Source: Ashinkailepas kermadecensis
Taxonomy: Eukaryota > Arthropoda > Thecostraca > Neolepadidae
DNA: 64,000 nucleotides
Direction: 5' to 3'
Assembly: GCA_034440615.1 (NCBI GenBank)
Contig: JAOTOM010004313.1
Span: 124,001-188,000, forward strand
In this document: piece by piece, positions 1-43,900 of the stretch
Numbering within the stretch: position 1 is the first letter of the stretch
Layout: each line of letters opens with the position of its first letter
Notes under the pieces: model-generated
What the model was told of the DNA's origin: nothing
What the model saw: the letters and a program-made list of their open reading frames with translations, nothing else
Databases searched by the model: none
Program-made: the position numbers and the translations under genes

Positions 1-345
1 AGTGGCAGTGCTGGTATATCAGTACTGTGTTGTCCCCTACTGTAAGCGGCAGTGCTGGTATATCAGTGCTGTGTTGTCCCCTACTGTGAGTGGCAGTGCT
101 GGTATATCAGTGCTGTGTTGTCCCCTACTGTAAGTGGCAGTGCTGGTATATCGGTGCTGTGTTGTCCCCTACTGTGAGTGCCAGTACGGTGTTGTCCCCT
201 ACTGTGAGTGGCAGTACGGTGTTGTCCCCTACTGTGAGTGGCGGTGCTGGTATATCAGTACTGTGTTGTCCCCTACTGTGAGTGGCGGCGCTGGTATATC
301 AGTACTGTGTTGTCCCCTACTGTGAGTGGCAGTGCTGGCTTGTCC
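1..345. repeat. Minisatellite ending at an ABCA acceptor
   Basis: Tandem units of about 22-44 bp built on GTTGTCCCCTACTGTGAGTG and GCAGTGCTGGTATATCAGT. The array is cut by the left edge of the window and its last, diverged unit runs into the acceptor of the exon at 352. Several small overlapping frames here are repeat artefacts. Confidence 0.95.
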
Positions 346-351
346 CGACAG

Positions 352-31904
<31,553 letters not shown>

Positions 31905-32110
31905 CCTTCGCGTTGAAGCAGCCACATCCGCAAGAAGCAACGACCTTCTCAGTGAAGCATGGCCCTCGTCGCGAAGCGGTAGCCTCTGCTGTGAGCCATG
32001 GGCTCCGTGGCAAAGCAACAGCCTCTGCTGTGAATCATGGTCTCTGTAGTGAAGCGGCAACCTATGCTGTTAACCATGACCTCTGTTGCCAAGCAACAGC
32101 CTCTGAAGGG
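31905..32110. repeat. Degenerate tandem repeat in the putative ABCA 3' UTR
   Basis: Three to four diverged units of about 55-60 bp, each with a CAAGCAACAGCCTCTGCTGT-like core followed by CATGG.CTC. It starts right after the stop codon. Confidence 0.7.
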
Positions 32111-33430
32111 AAAGAATGGCCTCTTTGTCGGAGCAGCGCCCATTGACTTCTACCGTGGACTACAAATGCGAGCAGTGATGTTTGCTCGCTCTGCATGCGT
32201 GATGGGCTCTGGGACATGCACGGACCGTCCTATCCCGTGAGGACGCTATGCACGCGGTTACATTGTGTACTGCGGAAGCGACCCCATACCACATCCCATC
32301 AGTGTACCATGTGGCTATGCTGTGTACTGTTTACTAGTTGTATATGTGTGTAGGTGCCCAAGGACCAGTACGATGCGATGTAATACGCACCAACACCACT
32401 TGATATAACACGTCTGAATCCATTAGCATTGCAACACTTTCCACACCATTTCAGCCCAGTCAATCCACTATCTCAGTGTCACAATCATAAACGAAGATCT
32501 GCTGTCGGCATTTCCCTGAGACCAGGATAATTAATAACAAATTGCAGGTCACGTTTCGCGGTCTGTTCTGTTGCATTTCTCACACAGTGCCAGGGGTAGC
32601 TATTTTGTAACATCATCAATGCACAACCAACACCGGGACTACACGCAATCACTCCGATACATCGTGTCTCCCTAATACATCATGTCGGCTGAAAACCAGC
32701 TCAGTTGGATGCATCTTTTAGCATCAAATAATACCTAGACCTATAAATCACAAAGTAAACATAGATAGCTTGAACTACAACAACGAAGTGTGATTTTTTA
32801 TATCCAGTAGATCTCTTAGAGTGTGATGAATTGTGTGGCTGTACAAAAAGGGCCCCGGTCGTTGAAAGTAAGGCGTAGCCAAGTTCTGAAAATGTATCCC
32901 GAATGGTGATATCGCGAGTCACAAAAACAGACATCACTTCATATTCATCATTGCTGATAACAATTGTGTATCCAGGAGTAAATCACCAAACATCAATTGG
33001 CACTTTCCTTGGAGCTAACTAAAAACCCGGGCTGGGAAAGGTGCTTAGTCAGAAGGCTAGGCATACATTCTGACTCACTTCTGACATGACAATTTGCCTT
33101 CTGAGGTGTACTCGGATAAAAAATTATAGCGACATTAAAACCGACAGTAGCTTGTGTCCAGATGCCTCTTGGAGACAATGACCTATCGTTCAACGCATTG
33201 TGTTCTGTGGATGCACGAACTCTCCCTCTGTAGGATCCTGATAGCCTACGCATGTTGGCGAGTGGTGTGTTAGTTATGGTGCTGGATACCCTTGAAGCTG
33301 ATGGTGGCCTCCATAAGGTGTTGGCTGACATCTGCAGGGTAACCCGCCATACTTCGGATGCAGGCCAAAAAGGCTAAGACATTGTTATGATATGCTTGGA
33401 TGGCGTCCAAGAACCATTTAATTCAGCCAG
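32111..33430. other. Intergenic sequence with a possible decayed minus-strand frame
   Basis: 32701-32937 (minus) reads MMSVFVTRDITIRDTFSELG and 32993-33331 (minus) is another open frame. Together with an intervening stretch they have protein-like composition, but I do not recognise a family. Could be a transposon fragment. Confidence 0.35.
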
Positions 33431-33433
33431 CTG

Positions 33434-33700
33434 GGCTTTATCGTCGGGGACCTAAAGGATGTCAGTGGTGTGTCAATGTCACATGATCGTGATTGGTGTT
33501 GTGTTGTGTCGTGGCACAGTGGTGTGGTGTGGTGTTGTGTCGTGTTGTGGCACAGTAGCGTCGTGTTGTGGTGCATTCGCGTCCCGTTGCGGTAGGCTGA
33601 GACTGGGAGTTAGGCTGGTCAGAACTGGAAGGTAGGCTGATCAGGGCTGAGGGGTAGGCTGGTCAGGACTGGCAGATAGGTTGGTCAAGGCTGAGAGAGA
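33434..33700. repeat. Degenerate GTGTTGTG and GGCTGGTCAG tracts
   Basis: Short-period GT-rich repeat (GTGTTGTGTCGTGTTGTGGC) followed by a roughly 27-bp AGGCTGGTCAGGACTGG repeat. Confidence 0.85.
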
Positions 33701-33754
33701 AAACAGGCTGGCTGGTGGGCATAACAGGTTGGCTAGACTTGACAGGTTGGCACT

Positions 33755-34035
33755 ATGGCGGTACAAATTGGCACTGTATCGGTGCCAGTTGGCACTGTAT
33801 CGGTGCCAGTTGGCACTGTATCTGTGCCAGTTGGCACTGTATCGGTGCCAGTTGGCACTGTAGATGTACCAGTTGGCGCTGTATCGGTGCCAGTTGGCAC
33901 TGTATCGGTGCCAGTTGGCACTGTATCGGTGCCAGTTGGCACTGTAGCGGTACCAGTTGGTACTGTAGCTGTGCCAGTTGGCACTGTATCGGTGCCAGTT
34001 GGCACTGTATCGGTGCCAGTTGGCACTGTGGTGAT
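33755..34035. repeat. 21-bp minisatellite (GGCACTGTATCGGTGCCAGTT)
   Basis: About 12 copies. The unit contains GGCACTGTATCGGTGCC, an imperfect hairpin. It yields a 7-residue repeating peptide in all six frames; not a gene. Confidence 0.97.
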
Positions 34036-34239
34036 GCAGGCTGCCCGAGTACTGTTCCCTTCAGTGGCCGTGTCGCACGTGGCGCACACCAGCGCCCGTG
34101 CGGTACCGTGCGGTACCGTGTGGTGCCATACACCGCGACACCGTGTGTACCGTGCGGTGGCAATGGCCGCTGTTGTCTCGCTGTTTTGCGTGCCAATGCC
34201 CAGCATCTGGCGGCGACGAGCGTAATCTGTATATGCTAA

Positions 34240-35235
34240 TGTAAACGAGCCGTCCACCTGTCACGGTCGGCAATGGGCCGCCCACCTGTCACGGTCGGCA
34301 ATGAGCCGTCCACCTGTCACGGTCGGCAATGGGCCGTCCACCTGTCACGGTCGGCAATGGGCCGTCCACCTGTCACGGTCGGCAATGGGCCGCCCACCTG
34401 TCACGGTCGGCAATGAGCCGTCCACCTGTCACGGTCGGCAATGGGCCGCCCACCTGTCACGGTCGGCAATGAGCCGTCCACCTGTCACGGTCGGCAATGA
34501 GCCGTCCACCTGTCACGGTCGGCAATGGGCCGCCCACCTGTCACGGTCGGCAATGAGCCGCCCACCTGTCACGGTCGGCAATGGGCCGCCATCTGTCCGG
34601 TCAGCAATGGGCCGCCGTAGGTGGCCGCCACCTGTCACGGTCGGCATTGAGCCGTCCACCTGTCACGGTCGGCAATGAGCCGTCCACCTGTCACGGTCGG
34701 CAATGGGCCGCCCACCTGTCACGGTCGGCAATGGGCCGTCCACCTGTCACGGTCGGCAATGGCGCCCACCGTCACGGTCGGCAATGGGCCGTCCACCTGT
34801 CACGGTCGGCAATGGGCCGTCCACCTGTCACGGTCGGCAATGAGCCGTCCACCTGTCACGGTCGGCAATGAGCCGCCCACCTGTCACGGTCGGCAATGAG
34901 CCGTCCACCTGTCACGGTCGGCAATGAGCCGTCCACCTGTCACGGTCGGCAATGGGCCGTCCACCTGTCACGGTCGGCAATGGGCCGTCCACCTGTCACG
35001 GTCGGCAATGAGCCGTCCACCTGTCACGGTCGGCAATGGGCCGCCCACCTGTCACGGTCGGCAATGGCCGCCCACCTGTCACGGTCGGCAATGGGCCGCC
35101 CACCTGTCACGGTCGGCAATGAGCCGTCCACCTGTCACGGTCGGCAATGGGCCGTCCACCTGTCACGGTCGGCAATGAGCCGTCCACCTGTCACGGTCGG
35201 CAATGGGCCGCCCACCTGTCACGGTCGGCAATTCT
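34240..35235. repeat. 28-bp minisatellite, about 35 copies
   Basis: The unit GTCCACCTGTCACGGTCGGC AATGGGCC alternates between GTCCACC/CCCACC and ATGGGCC/ATGAGCC variants, giving a patterned array of at least four unit types. No spacers, so not CRISPR. Confidence 0.98.
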
Positions 35236-35239
35236 GGAG

Positions 35240-37600
35240 CGGCTCTCTGATGCCCATAATTTCTCTACATCTCCTATCATTAATGTAGCGTTGTATCAAA
35301 TACCCGCTGGACGTAACCAAGTCAATTGCGAGTACATGTGGCTTATTGTGGCTGTGTGTAAACCGGCGCTGTTTTGCATCACTACATGTAACCAAAATTG
35401 CATGGCCAGGCAGTCAGACGGCCGGTCGATGCTGGCGTCTCAGTGAAGCTGGTGCATGGTTTCCCCGTAGAATATTGAAGGGAAAAGTGTGCCTCTATAT
35501 GCTGCGCTGCGTTGTTTCGATGCTGGAAGCCCGGACAATGGCGATGTATATTTTGTGTTGTCAAGCTGGCGTGTTGTAAACTATACGGGGGCATCTCGAC
35601 CCAAATATAAGCTACAACGCTGATTGTGCTTTACTAACATGCGTGGCCCGGTTGAACTCTGAAATGTGCACATGGGATGAGAATTCGATGGTCTCAAACG
35701 AAACCTTCTGGGAGAATCAACAATAATCTGCTATGCTGCTATCAGTTAAGCTGTTCATCACTGGTGATATAGATGCTAAATAATCCTCGACCACAAAGCA
35801 CTACATGCCTTTTTCCTGCAGTGTACCAAATACACCAACTCCTGCAGTGTACCAAATACACCAACTCCTGCAGTGCACCAAATACACCAACGAAGGATAA
35901 CATATCACAGCTGACTGTACCATGAACAACACCACAATAAGCATCACCACTCTACACAAAAAAAATACTACTCAGCACTACAAAAACATCTCTTCTACTT
36001 GCATTTATAAACTGTGGGGAAAAGAAAGGGAACGAACAAGAGCATGAATACGAAAAAAGGAGAAAAATAGCACTCCAGTAAAAACTAACCGAAATGGAGA
36101 AGCCATCAATGAAAAATGTAAAAATGCTTCAAATAGAAACAAAAAAACCGGCCAGACAAAACATTACATTAAAGAGAGGAAAACAAATACAACGTTTAAA
36201 AGAGGGTATATGTGTGAGTTCTTTTCATTGTCCATTGCCAAAAGTGCGATGACGAGTCCCACCCACTGCACCCCATGCACCAAAATTGGCACCTTCCGAA
36301 CTGGCAATTTAATTCAACTTTGCCTTCTGCCGCTTCTCATCATCTCTGCAAGCCAGCTCCGGAATCTCGTCTTGCCTCGCTGGATGCTCGTTTGATGCTA
36401 TGTTCGTTTCTTCTTACCTACTATCTTCAAGTCTGCTCTCATTGATCTCTCAACGCGAACCACAAGACAATCCACACAGAACACTCATCACAAAGTCCGG
36501 CAACAATGACGTCACCACACTGGTGTCGGGCTGGTAAAACTCAGAAAACAGCGGCAGATCCACACAGAACACTCATCACAAAGTCCGGCAACATTGACGT
36601 CACCACACTGGTGTCGGGCTGGTAAAACTCAGAAAACAGCGGAGGAGCGCAGAGCGCACCAGCAGCGGCTCAACGCTCTTCAATAGGAATATGAACTTCA
36701 GATGTACGTTTATGTCGTGGAGGGTAGAGCTGGACACAAGGTAGGCTCATGGAAATAACTAGTTAATTTGAGAACAGTGAGAAGCAACTTCAGAGGTGGG
36801 GCTTTATATTCTTCTGAGAGGTAGTTGCTACCATCACCTTGCCCAGGCATACTCCCTCGATTTTAGAAGGTAAACCAGGAAGATCCTGGAATATTTAACA
36901 ATATTGCCAGTTGATTTTTGGTGACTTCACCAAGACTATGTACATATTCCAGTCCTCCTTAGCCACCAAACGTACACTAGATCAATCAAGACGTTTTGCT
37001 GATTTCACCATGCAAAACCAAAATTGTCTGCGCTTTTCTCACGCCGAAAGCGATCTCTGTTTCTTTACATTATTTTTTTGGCCGTCACCATTCCCCCTTA
37101 AGAAAACCCTTGCTGCGCCCCTATCTGGGTGGATGTATTCGAGCCGAGGATGTATGGTGGAAATCGCCTCTCAGTTAGGATGTTTGAAAATGCTGCACTC
37201 ACAACGCTTGACGAACGTGGGGTGAGGAATTCAATATCTCCGAGACAGAGAAGAAAGCAACAAAAAGGCCATTCGACTGATCTGTTTAATGTGTATGATA
37301 CTTTGGACCAATTGATGCAGTTCCGCTCTCGTAGTGACATCAGGATAACAGATGTTACTCGAGATCGGTGCACATTGCTTTTGCGATATGATGGAAATGA
37401 AAATGAAGGAGCAAAAATAGAGATGAATAATGCAAATGAAAGCGAAGGATGGAATTGAAACTTAATGATTATACAATATAGATTATTAATGCGAATGAAA
37501 GCGAATGATGTAGATGAAAATGAAGATGTTGCATTAGCTCGGGCGACATAGCTCTGAGCGGCACGTGCTGAAAACATGATATGATGCATTCAGCACGTGC
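35240..37600. other. Intergenic sequence with small duplications
   Basis: Contains a 26-bp unit CCTGCAGTGTACCAAATACA ×3 at 35816-35892. A duplicated block of about 87 bp lies at 36470-36645 (CACACAGAACACTCATCACA and GACGTCACCACACTGGTGTC). AATGAAAATGAA-rich sequence is at 37390-37520. No gene recognised. Confidence 0.65.
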
Positions 37601-38109
37601 TTGCCATGCCCCTAATAAGGATTTGCATGGTACATACGATAAGTCTCTTTTTACCACGACGGCACGGAATTGTCCTCACTCACGCCAGTCAACATTGACA
37701 TTATAGCACCAGTCGTTTGGGCATTATTGCACCGCCACGAGTCAGCCCTGTCACCCGTAACCAACACGGTAACCAACGCCACCCAGACTCGCCATCGACA
37801 CCGCCTGTGGCCGTTGAGCCCTGTTTGTTCTCCCGTCGGTGGATATGCCGTAACATTTGTCAGGCAGTGTGGCCCCAGCCACCTCTGACCTTTGAAAACG
37901 CGTAGCGATGCCAGACGGTGGTGGGCCCGACCACCCCGCGACAGGTGACACCTGGCCGCTGCGTCCCCTTCTCAGTTGCACCCTCGTCTCCAACTGTCAA
38001 CTTGTCGGCGCCGCGGTGGCGGACGCCGTATAAATGTCGGCGGCTGGCTGGGCCACAGACCACAGACCAGAGACCACAGACCATAGAGTGCGTGCCACCA
38101 GGTCGTCGG

Positions 38110-38218
38110 CGAAGCAACGTCATCAGATATTGAGGTAGGCGGTGTGGTGGACCAGACGCTGAGTACTGCATATTGAGGTAGGCGGTGTGGTGGACCAGAC
38201 GCTGAGTACTGCAGCCAG
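38110..38218. repeat. ~47-bp direct duplication (ATATTGAGGTAGGCGGTGTG)
   Basis: Two consecutive copies of ATATTGAGGTAGGCGGTGTG GTGGACCAGACGCTGAGTACTGCA. Frames crossing it are broken elsewhere. Confidence 0.92.
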
Positions 38219-38274
38219 AAGTTCTGTCAGGTGTGATTGTGGCTTCACTCACCGAGGTGATCGAAACCAACCCA

Positions 38275-39098
38275 ACGTGTGGACCATTCTCACTTACGGC
38301 TGCACAATCTTCACTTACCACCACTTCATCCTCCCCTTACGTAACCACATCCCCACCTCCCACCACTCCACTTTACGTAACCCCATATTCATCCCACGTA
38401 TCTTACATATCTTACCACTTCATATCCTATCTTCGTATCTTCGTAACTTCCGTATCCCACCACTTCATCCTCACCTTACGTAATCCCGTCCCCACCTCCC
38501 AGCACTTCATCCTCACCTTCCATCACTCCACCCTGACGTCCCACTACTTCATCATCACCTTCCGTCACTCCATATTTATGTCCCACCACTTCATTCTCAC
38601 CTTCCGTCACTCCATCCTTACGTTCCATCACTTCATCCTCCCATTCCGTCACTCCATCCTCGCGTTCTATTACTTTGTCCTCACCTTCCGTCACTCCATC
38701 CTTATGTCCCACCACTTCATCCTCACCTTCCGTCGCTCCATCTTTACGTTCTATCACTTTACTCTCACATTCCGTCACTCCATCCTCCCGTTCTATTACT
38801 TTGTCCTCACCTTCTGTCACTCCATCCTTACGTTATATCACTTCATACTCACCTTTTGTCACTTCATCCCTACGTTCCATCACTTCATCCTCACCTTCCG
38901 TCACTCCATCCTTACGTTATATCACTTCATCCTCACCTTTTGTCACTTCATCCCTACGTTCCATCACTTCATCCTCACCTTCCGTTACTCCATCTTTGGT
39001 TGGTTATTTGGGCTTAGGGGCGCATCGACTACGATGGTCATACAGCGCCCAATTTTACTTAATCCTCACCTTCCGTCACTCCATCTTTACAAGGATTA
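38275..39098. repeat. Pyrimidine-rich ~45-bp minisatellite
   Basis: About 15 degenerate units of CACTTCATCCTCACCTTCCG TCACTCCATCCTTACGTTC. The + strand is almost purine-free over several hundred bases. The very long open frame through it is an artefact. Confidence 0.95.
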
Positions 39099-39284
39099 TA
39101 TCGGTATCGGTGTGGTATATCGGTGCGGTATGGATCATCGGTGCGATGTGTTGCTCGTGTCGGTGCTGTGTGGTGCTGGTGTTAGTGTGGTGCTGGTAAT
39201 TATCGGCATGATGTTGGTGTCGGTGCTCATGGTAGTGTTGTGTTGTTGGGTCGATCATGTAACGCAACGCCGTTGGCGTATGCT

Positions 39285-40620
39285 CAGTTTTGGTGCGGTA
39301 CGGTACGATGTGGTGTGGTACGGTATGTTGTGGTGTGGTACGGTAGGGTGTGGTGTGGTACGGTACTGTGTGGTGTGGTACGATGTGCTGTGGTACGGTG
39401 TGCTGTGGTACGGTGCTGTGTGGTGTGGTATGGTACGTTTTGCTGTGGTACGGTACGTTTTGCTGTGGTACGGTACGTTATGGTACGGCACGGTGTGGTG
39501 TGGTACAGTTCTGTGTGGTGTGGTACAGTAACGGTGTGGTGTGGTACGGTGCTGTGTGGTGTGGTACGACACGCTGTGGTGTGGTGTGTTGTGGTGTGGT
39601 ACAGTACTGTGTGATATGGTACAGTACTGTGTGGTGTGGCACAGTGCGTTATGGTGGGGTACGCTAGGATGTGGTGTTGTAAGGTGTGGTGTGGTGTGAC
39701 ACGGTGTGGTGTGGTACGGTACTGTGTGGTGCGGCACAGTGATGTGTGGTGTGGTACGGTAACGGTGTGGTGTGGTACGGTAACGGTGTGGTGTGGTACA
39801 GTACTGTGTGGTGTGGTAAAGTACAGTGTAGTGTGGTACGATAACGGTGTGGTGTGGTACAATGCTCTGTGGTGCGGTACAGTACGGTGTGGTGTGGTAC
39901 GGTGTGGTGTGGTACAGTTCAGTGTGGTGTGGCACGATAACGGTGTGGTGTGGTATAGTACTGTGTGGTGCGGTACAGTTCGGTGTGGTGTGGTACGGTG
40001 TGGTGTGGTACGGTGTGGTGTGGTACGGCGTGGTGTGGTACGGTGTGGTGTGGTACGGTGTGGTGTGGTACGGTGTGGTGTGGTACGGTGTGGTGTGGTA
40101 CGGTGTGATGTAGTACAGTGCTGTGTGGTGTGATACGGTAGCGGTGTGGTGTGGTACAGTACGGTGCGGTGTGGTACGGTGTGGTGTGGTACAGTACTGT
40201 GTGGTGTGGTACATAACTGTGTGGTGTGGTACATAACTGTGTGGTGTGGTACGGTGTGGTGTGGTACGATGTGGTGTGGTACGATGTGGTGTGGTACGGT
40301 GTGGTGTGGTGCGGTGTGGTGTAGTACAGTGCTGTGTGGTGTGATACGGTAGGGGTGTGGTGTGGTACAGTACGGTGCGGTGTGGTACGGTGTGGTGTGG
40401 TACAGTACTGTGTGGTGTGGTACATAACTGTGTGGTGTGGTACATAACTGTGTGGTGTGGTACATAACTGTGTGGTGTGGTACGGTGTGGTGTGGTACGG
40501 TGTGGTGTGGTACGGTGTGGTGTGGTACGGTGTGGTGTGGTACGGTGTAGTGTGGTACGGTGTGGTGTAGTATAGTACTGTGTGGTGTGGTACGGTAACG
40601 GTGTGGTGTGGTACAGTGCG
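39285..40620. repeat. 1.3-kb G/T-rich minisatellite upstream of the secreted-protein gene
   Basis: Units of 10-15 bp (GTGGTGTGGTACGGT, GTGTGGTACAGTACT) in higher-order blocks: for example, a block near 40140-40320 is repeated near 40340-40560. The + strand has very few C. The array stops about 40 bp before the start codon at 40664, so it lies in the promoter, 5' UTR or first intron. Confidence 0.97.
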
Positions 40621-40663
40621 ATCTGATGTGATATGACGCTGAGGCGCGGCCGACTCCGCAGCC

Positions 40664-40957
40664 ATGCTTCGAGGAGTGCTGCTGGCATCTCTGGCAGCCG
40701 GCGTGCTGGCCTCGTACGACAGTGACCTGATCGACCAGGCCGGTCTGCTGGGCGGCTCCATCTACGGCGGCGGCGTCATCATCTCCCAGCCGACCATCTC
40801 GCTGTCGAGCGTGCTGCTGCCGGTGCACGTGGTGCCCGCGCTGCGACTGGTGCAGGCGCGATATGTGGGCGTGTCGCACCTGGCCGCCGTCCACATCGTC
40901 CGTACCATCTTCTACAGGCCGCACGTACAGCTGCTGCGTGCAGTGCAACTCACTGCG
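40664..40957 (+). CDS. Secreted protein exon 1 (start, signal peptide)
   Basis: The ATG is preceded by GACTCCGCAGCC, which may itself be an acceptor (a non-coding exon could lie upstream). Signal peptide residues 1-16; then YDSDLIDQAGLLGGSIYGGG and a Val/Leu-rich stretch to HVQLLRAVQLTA. The donor gtgggt at 40958 keeps phase 0 for the next exon; a gtgcaa donor at about 40943 (also phase 0) is an alternative. Confidence 0.75.
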
Positions 40958-43900
40958 GTGGGTTCAGCTGGCAGGTGCTCGCCAATGTCTGGCTACCGGT
41001 CTGGCTCCAGAAGCTCAACTTAAACTTGGGGAGGTTTGGGGAAGTCAAATTAACCCCGTCTCTCCGGTCAGATCCTCACACCCCGTCTCGGGGGAGGTGG
41101 ATAAACACCCCCCCCTCTATCTTCTTCCAAACTATGGGCGGCACGAAAATGAATCGGGTGTCACCGGAAAGCTCTCGACGAGTAGGGCTAGACACCACCC
41201 CCCAAAAAATTCCCCTCCAAAAGTGACGTCACTAGGGGCCTAGGTTTTCAGGACTTACATCATGTTTTTTGCTCTGGGGAGTTCATTTTGGAGGAGATTT
41301 GAAAAAACAGAACTTATTCGAAATCAGAAAGGGAAAGCGAAATCGACCAGGGCCATACAATTTGTGTCCACCCCAAAATCAAAATTATATTTTTTGGAAG
41401 TTTCACAATTTTGAGTTTTCAAGTTATCTTTAATTTTTCTTTTCTAATTGGTAGAGCGGACCGAAAAACGTTGTTCAAAGTCAACTTGCTCCCATAAAAA
41501 ATGCTTACTTTAGCCAGAATCATCGATTTTAGCTCTAATGGGCAAATGTGCAAAATAAGTAATCAGAAGCGGAGAAAAAAAATTCATCTTGTGCGTTTTG
41601 TTGCATCCCTAAAGATAAGCAAATGCTGAAAGCTTCATTAAAATATCTTCATCCGTTAAAGCGCGACGACTGGTTGAACTTTTTTGGAGGTGACCTCACT
41701 TGACCTAGACTAACTCGCTGACCTTAGATGACCTGACTTCAAAATTTTGGTACAACATGCCAAATTGACGTGGGAAAAGGTATGTCACATTTCGGCGCGC
41801 TACCACGCGCCGTTTTTCCACTATCCGCGGAAAACCTTAGGGGGGGGGGGGGTCGTTAAACACCTCCCCCCCCCCTAGAGACGGCGCGGGTTAACATCAA
41901 CGAGGCAATCCAATTAATCCTAGCACTGCCGCTTGTAGACCATGCTGCTTCAGTCCGAGGTCGTGGATTGTAGCCCCCTCCAACTTTTGTTCTGGATCAT
42001 GGAGATAATGTGGCTTTCATCGTTGCGTGGGCCACCGTTCATCTGTTCAGTGGTGTACAGACATTTGTATCCTTGTTCCGCCAACCTTCCAGGATGGGTC
42101 CAAGGGATAAAATTCGAGGTTTGCCCGACGACAGCCCTATTTTGGCGGTTTTCGACTCCTATCCGATAACCGAGGAACAATTTCCCGTAATACTTTGCAT
42201 AAAAAGCCCCTTGAACGTCTGACGAATATGCCAGTACTATGTAATTGCAACTTCAGGGTCAAGACCACGCATATGAGGCGTGGGAAGCAATATGCTGTTT
42301 CTGTGTTCGAAGAAAATTGTACCGTAACTTCCAAACTGCGACCGGTAAAGGGATGAAACTATGACACGTGTACTTGGAAAGATGCTTTGCAGCACATGGT
42401 GCACAGAAACGTGATGAAAGATGATGTATGTGTTAACATTTGATCAAGCAAGGACATCTGCCTGCAGGGTTACCTACACTTGTCACACTCCATCGATGTC
42501 TGTAATTTGTACATTTCTGGGGAAAATGAAGTGGTGAATTCGCAATTCAACATTAACCACTACCAGTGACGTACCTAGGATTTGCGCTAGAGGTGGGGCA
42601 AGCGTATTTGGAGGGGGCCCACCTACCCCATTTCTCAAAAAGTTCACGGATTTCGATCACTATTTTTCAAAGGGGTCCAGTTTATTTTTATTAATACAAT
42701 AATTAGTGACCAATTTAGTTGTCCTGTGGAGGGAGCCAAAGTTATCACCATCGTTTCTGAGTCACCGGATTTCAACCCCATCTCCCCCATCCTGTGCGAA
42801 GGCTTTTCTTTTGGTATCCCTTGATAAGTCACCTCACACTGCTGAAATTACACCTGTGCAAATCACTCAAAAATGTAAAATTTCCCAATTTCCATTCCAG
42901 TTAATAGCTCTATGTGGCTAAAACGCCAACGTTGGTGCACGTGTACACCCGCCTTGCGCATTCGGCGCATTCGCCACACTTCGTGTGATTCTCCGGTTTC
43001 GGCTAGGCCTCCCACGTTTTGCTAATTGCTGTCACATGATAGTCTTGTGCCAAATTTGACTGGGGAATGCTTCGTATGGGGGTTCGCTCGGAAAATTCGA
43101 TAAAATTAGTTCAATGATTAGTTCTCTTCTTCCAACATTTTCTGGTGGTTAAGAAATTCTGAGACCCACTGAGCTTCGATACACCTTATCTCTTTGTTAA
43201 ATATGCTCCCAGATTGTCTACCGAACCAAGGCCCTAGCTAGGTGTTCTTTTTTGGATCTGCTGCGTTTTTATTCGTCTGCGGATGTGTTATAAGGCTCCA
43301 GCCATTTTTTAAGGTGCCAGATACGTTTTTGAAATCCTGCCTCCTTTTTAGAGTTTTGTTGCTTTTTTGCACCGATGACATTTCTGAGGCATCGACGCGT
43401 TTTCGAAGACCCCGACGTGTTTATTTAGTATCTGGTCTGTTTATTCTTGCTTTAAGACCATGTCGCTTTTTGAGTGTCCCAGGCTGATTTTGAGGCCCCT
43501 ATGGGTCTCATGGCCCCAGTGTGCCTGGCGGGCCTCCGTTTTTTTTAGACCTCCCGGTGTGTTTCTTTAGAGCTGCAACGCATGTTTAAGACCTTGACGC
43601 TTTTGGCGAGACTCGGCACGCTTCGGAGGGCCCGGTGCATGTTCGGCCTCCGGCTGTGCTTTTAGGGTCCCGATGGTGTGATTTGAAGCTCCGGATCGCA
43701 CATTTGTGAGACCCCAGCATGATTTTGGGCGGCTCCGGTATAATTTCTCGGGGTTCCGGCGCTACTTTTTCGGGCCCAGGCGCTTAGTTCCGGGGGCAAT
43801 GGACGCCAGTTTTCTGGGCTTGACACAATTTTTGGTGACCTGAGTTTTTAAAGTCCGAGTCCTGACCTGATTTTTCAGGCACCCTGCGCAATGGTTTGTG

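Noticed and set aside
34240..35235. CRISPR array (28-bp repeats)
   Set aside because: The units are head-to-tail without spacers, and the host is eukaryotic.
38233..39531. 432-residue + strand frame
   Set aside because: Low-complexity translation of the pyrimidine-rich array followed by the GT-rich array; no motif or splice support.
39255..40948. Long His/Thr-rich minus-strand frames (477 and 554 residues)
   Set aside because: Periodic translation of the GTGGTGTGGTACG array; several frames are open at once, and they overlap exon 1 of a well-supported + strand gene.
42564..42620. hAT transposon
   Set aside because: Only one terminus-like sequence was found; no matching inverted end or 8-bp duplication.
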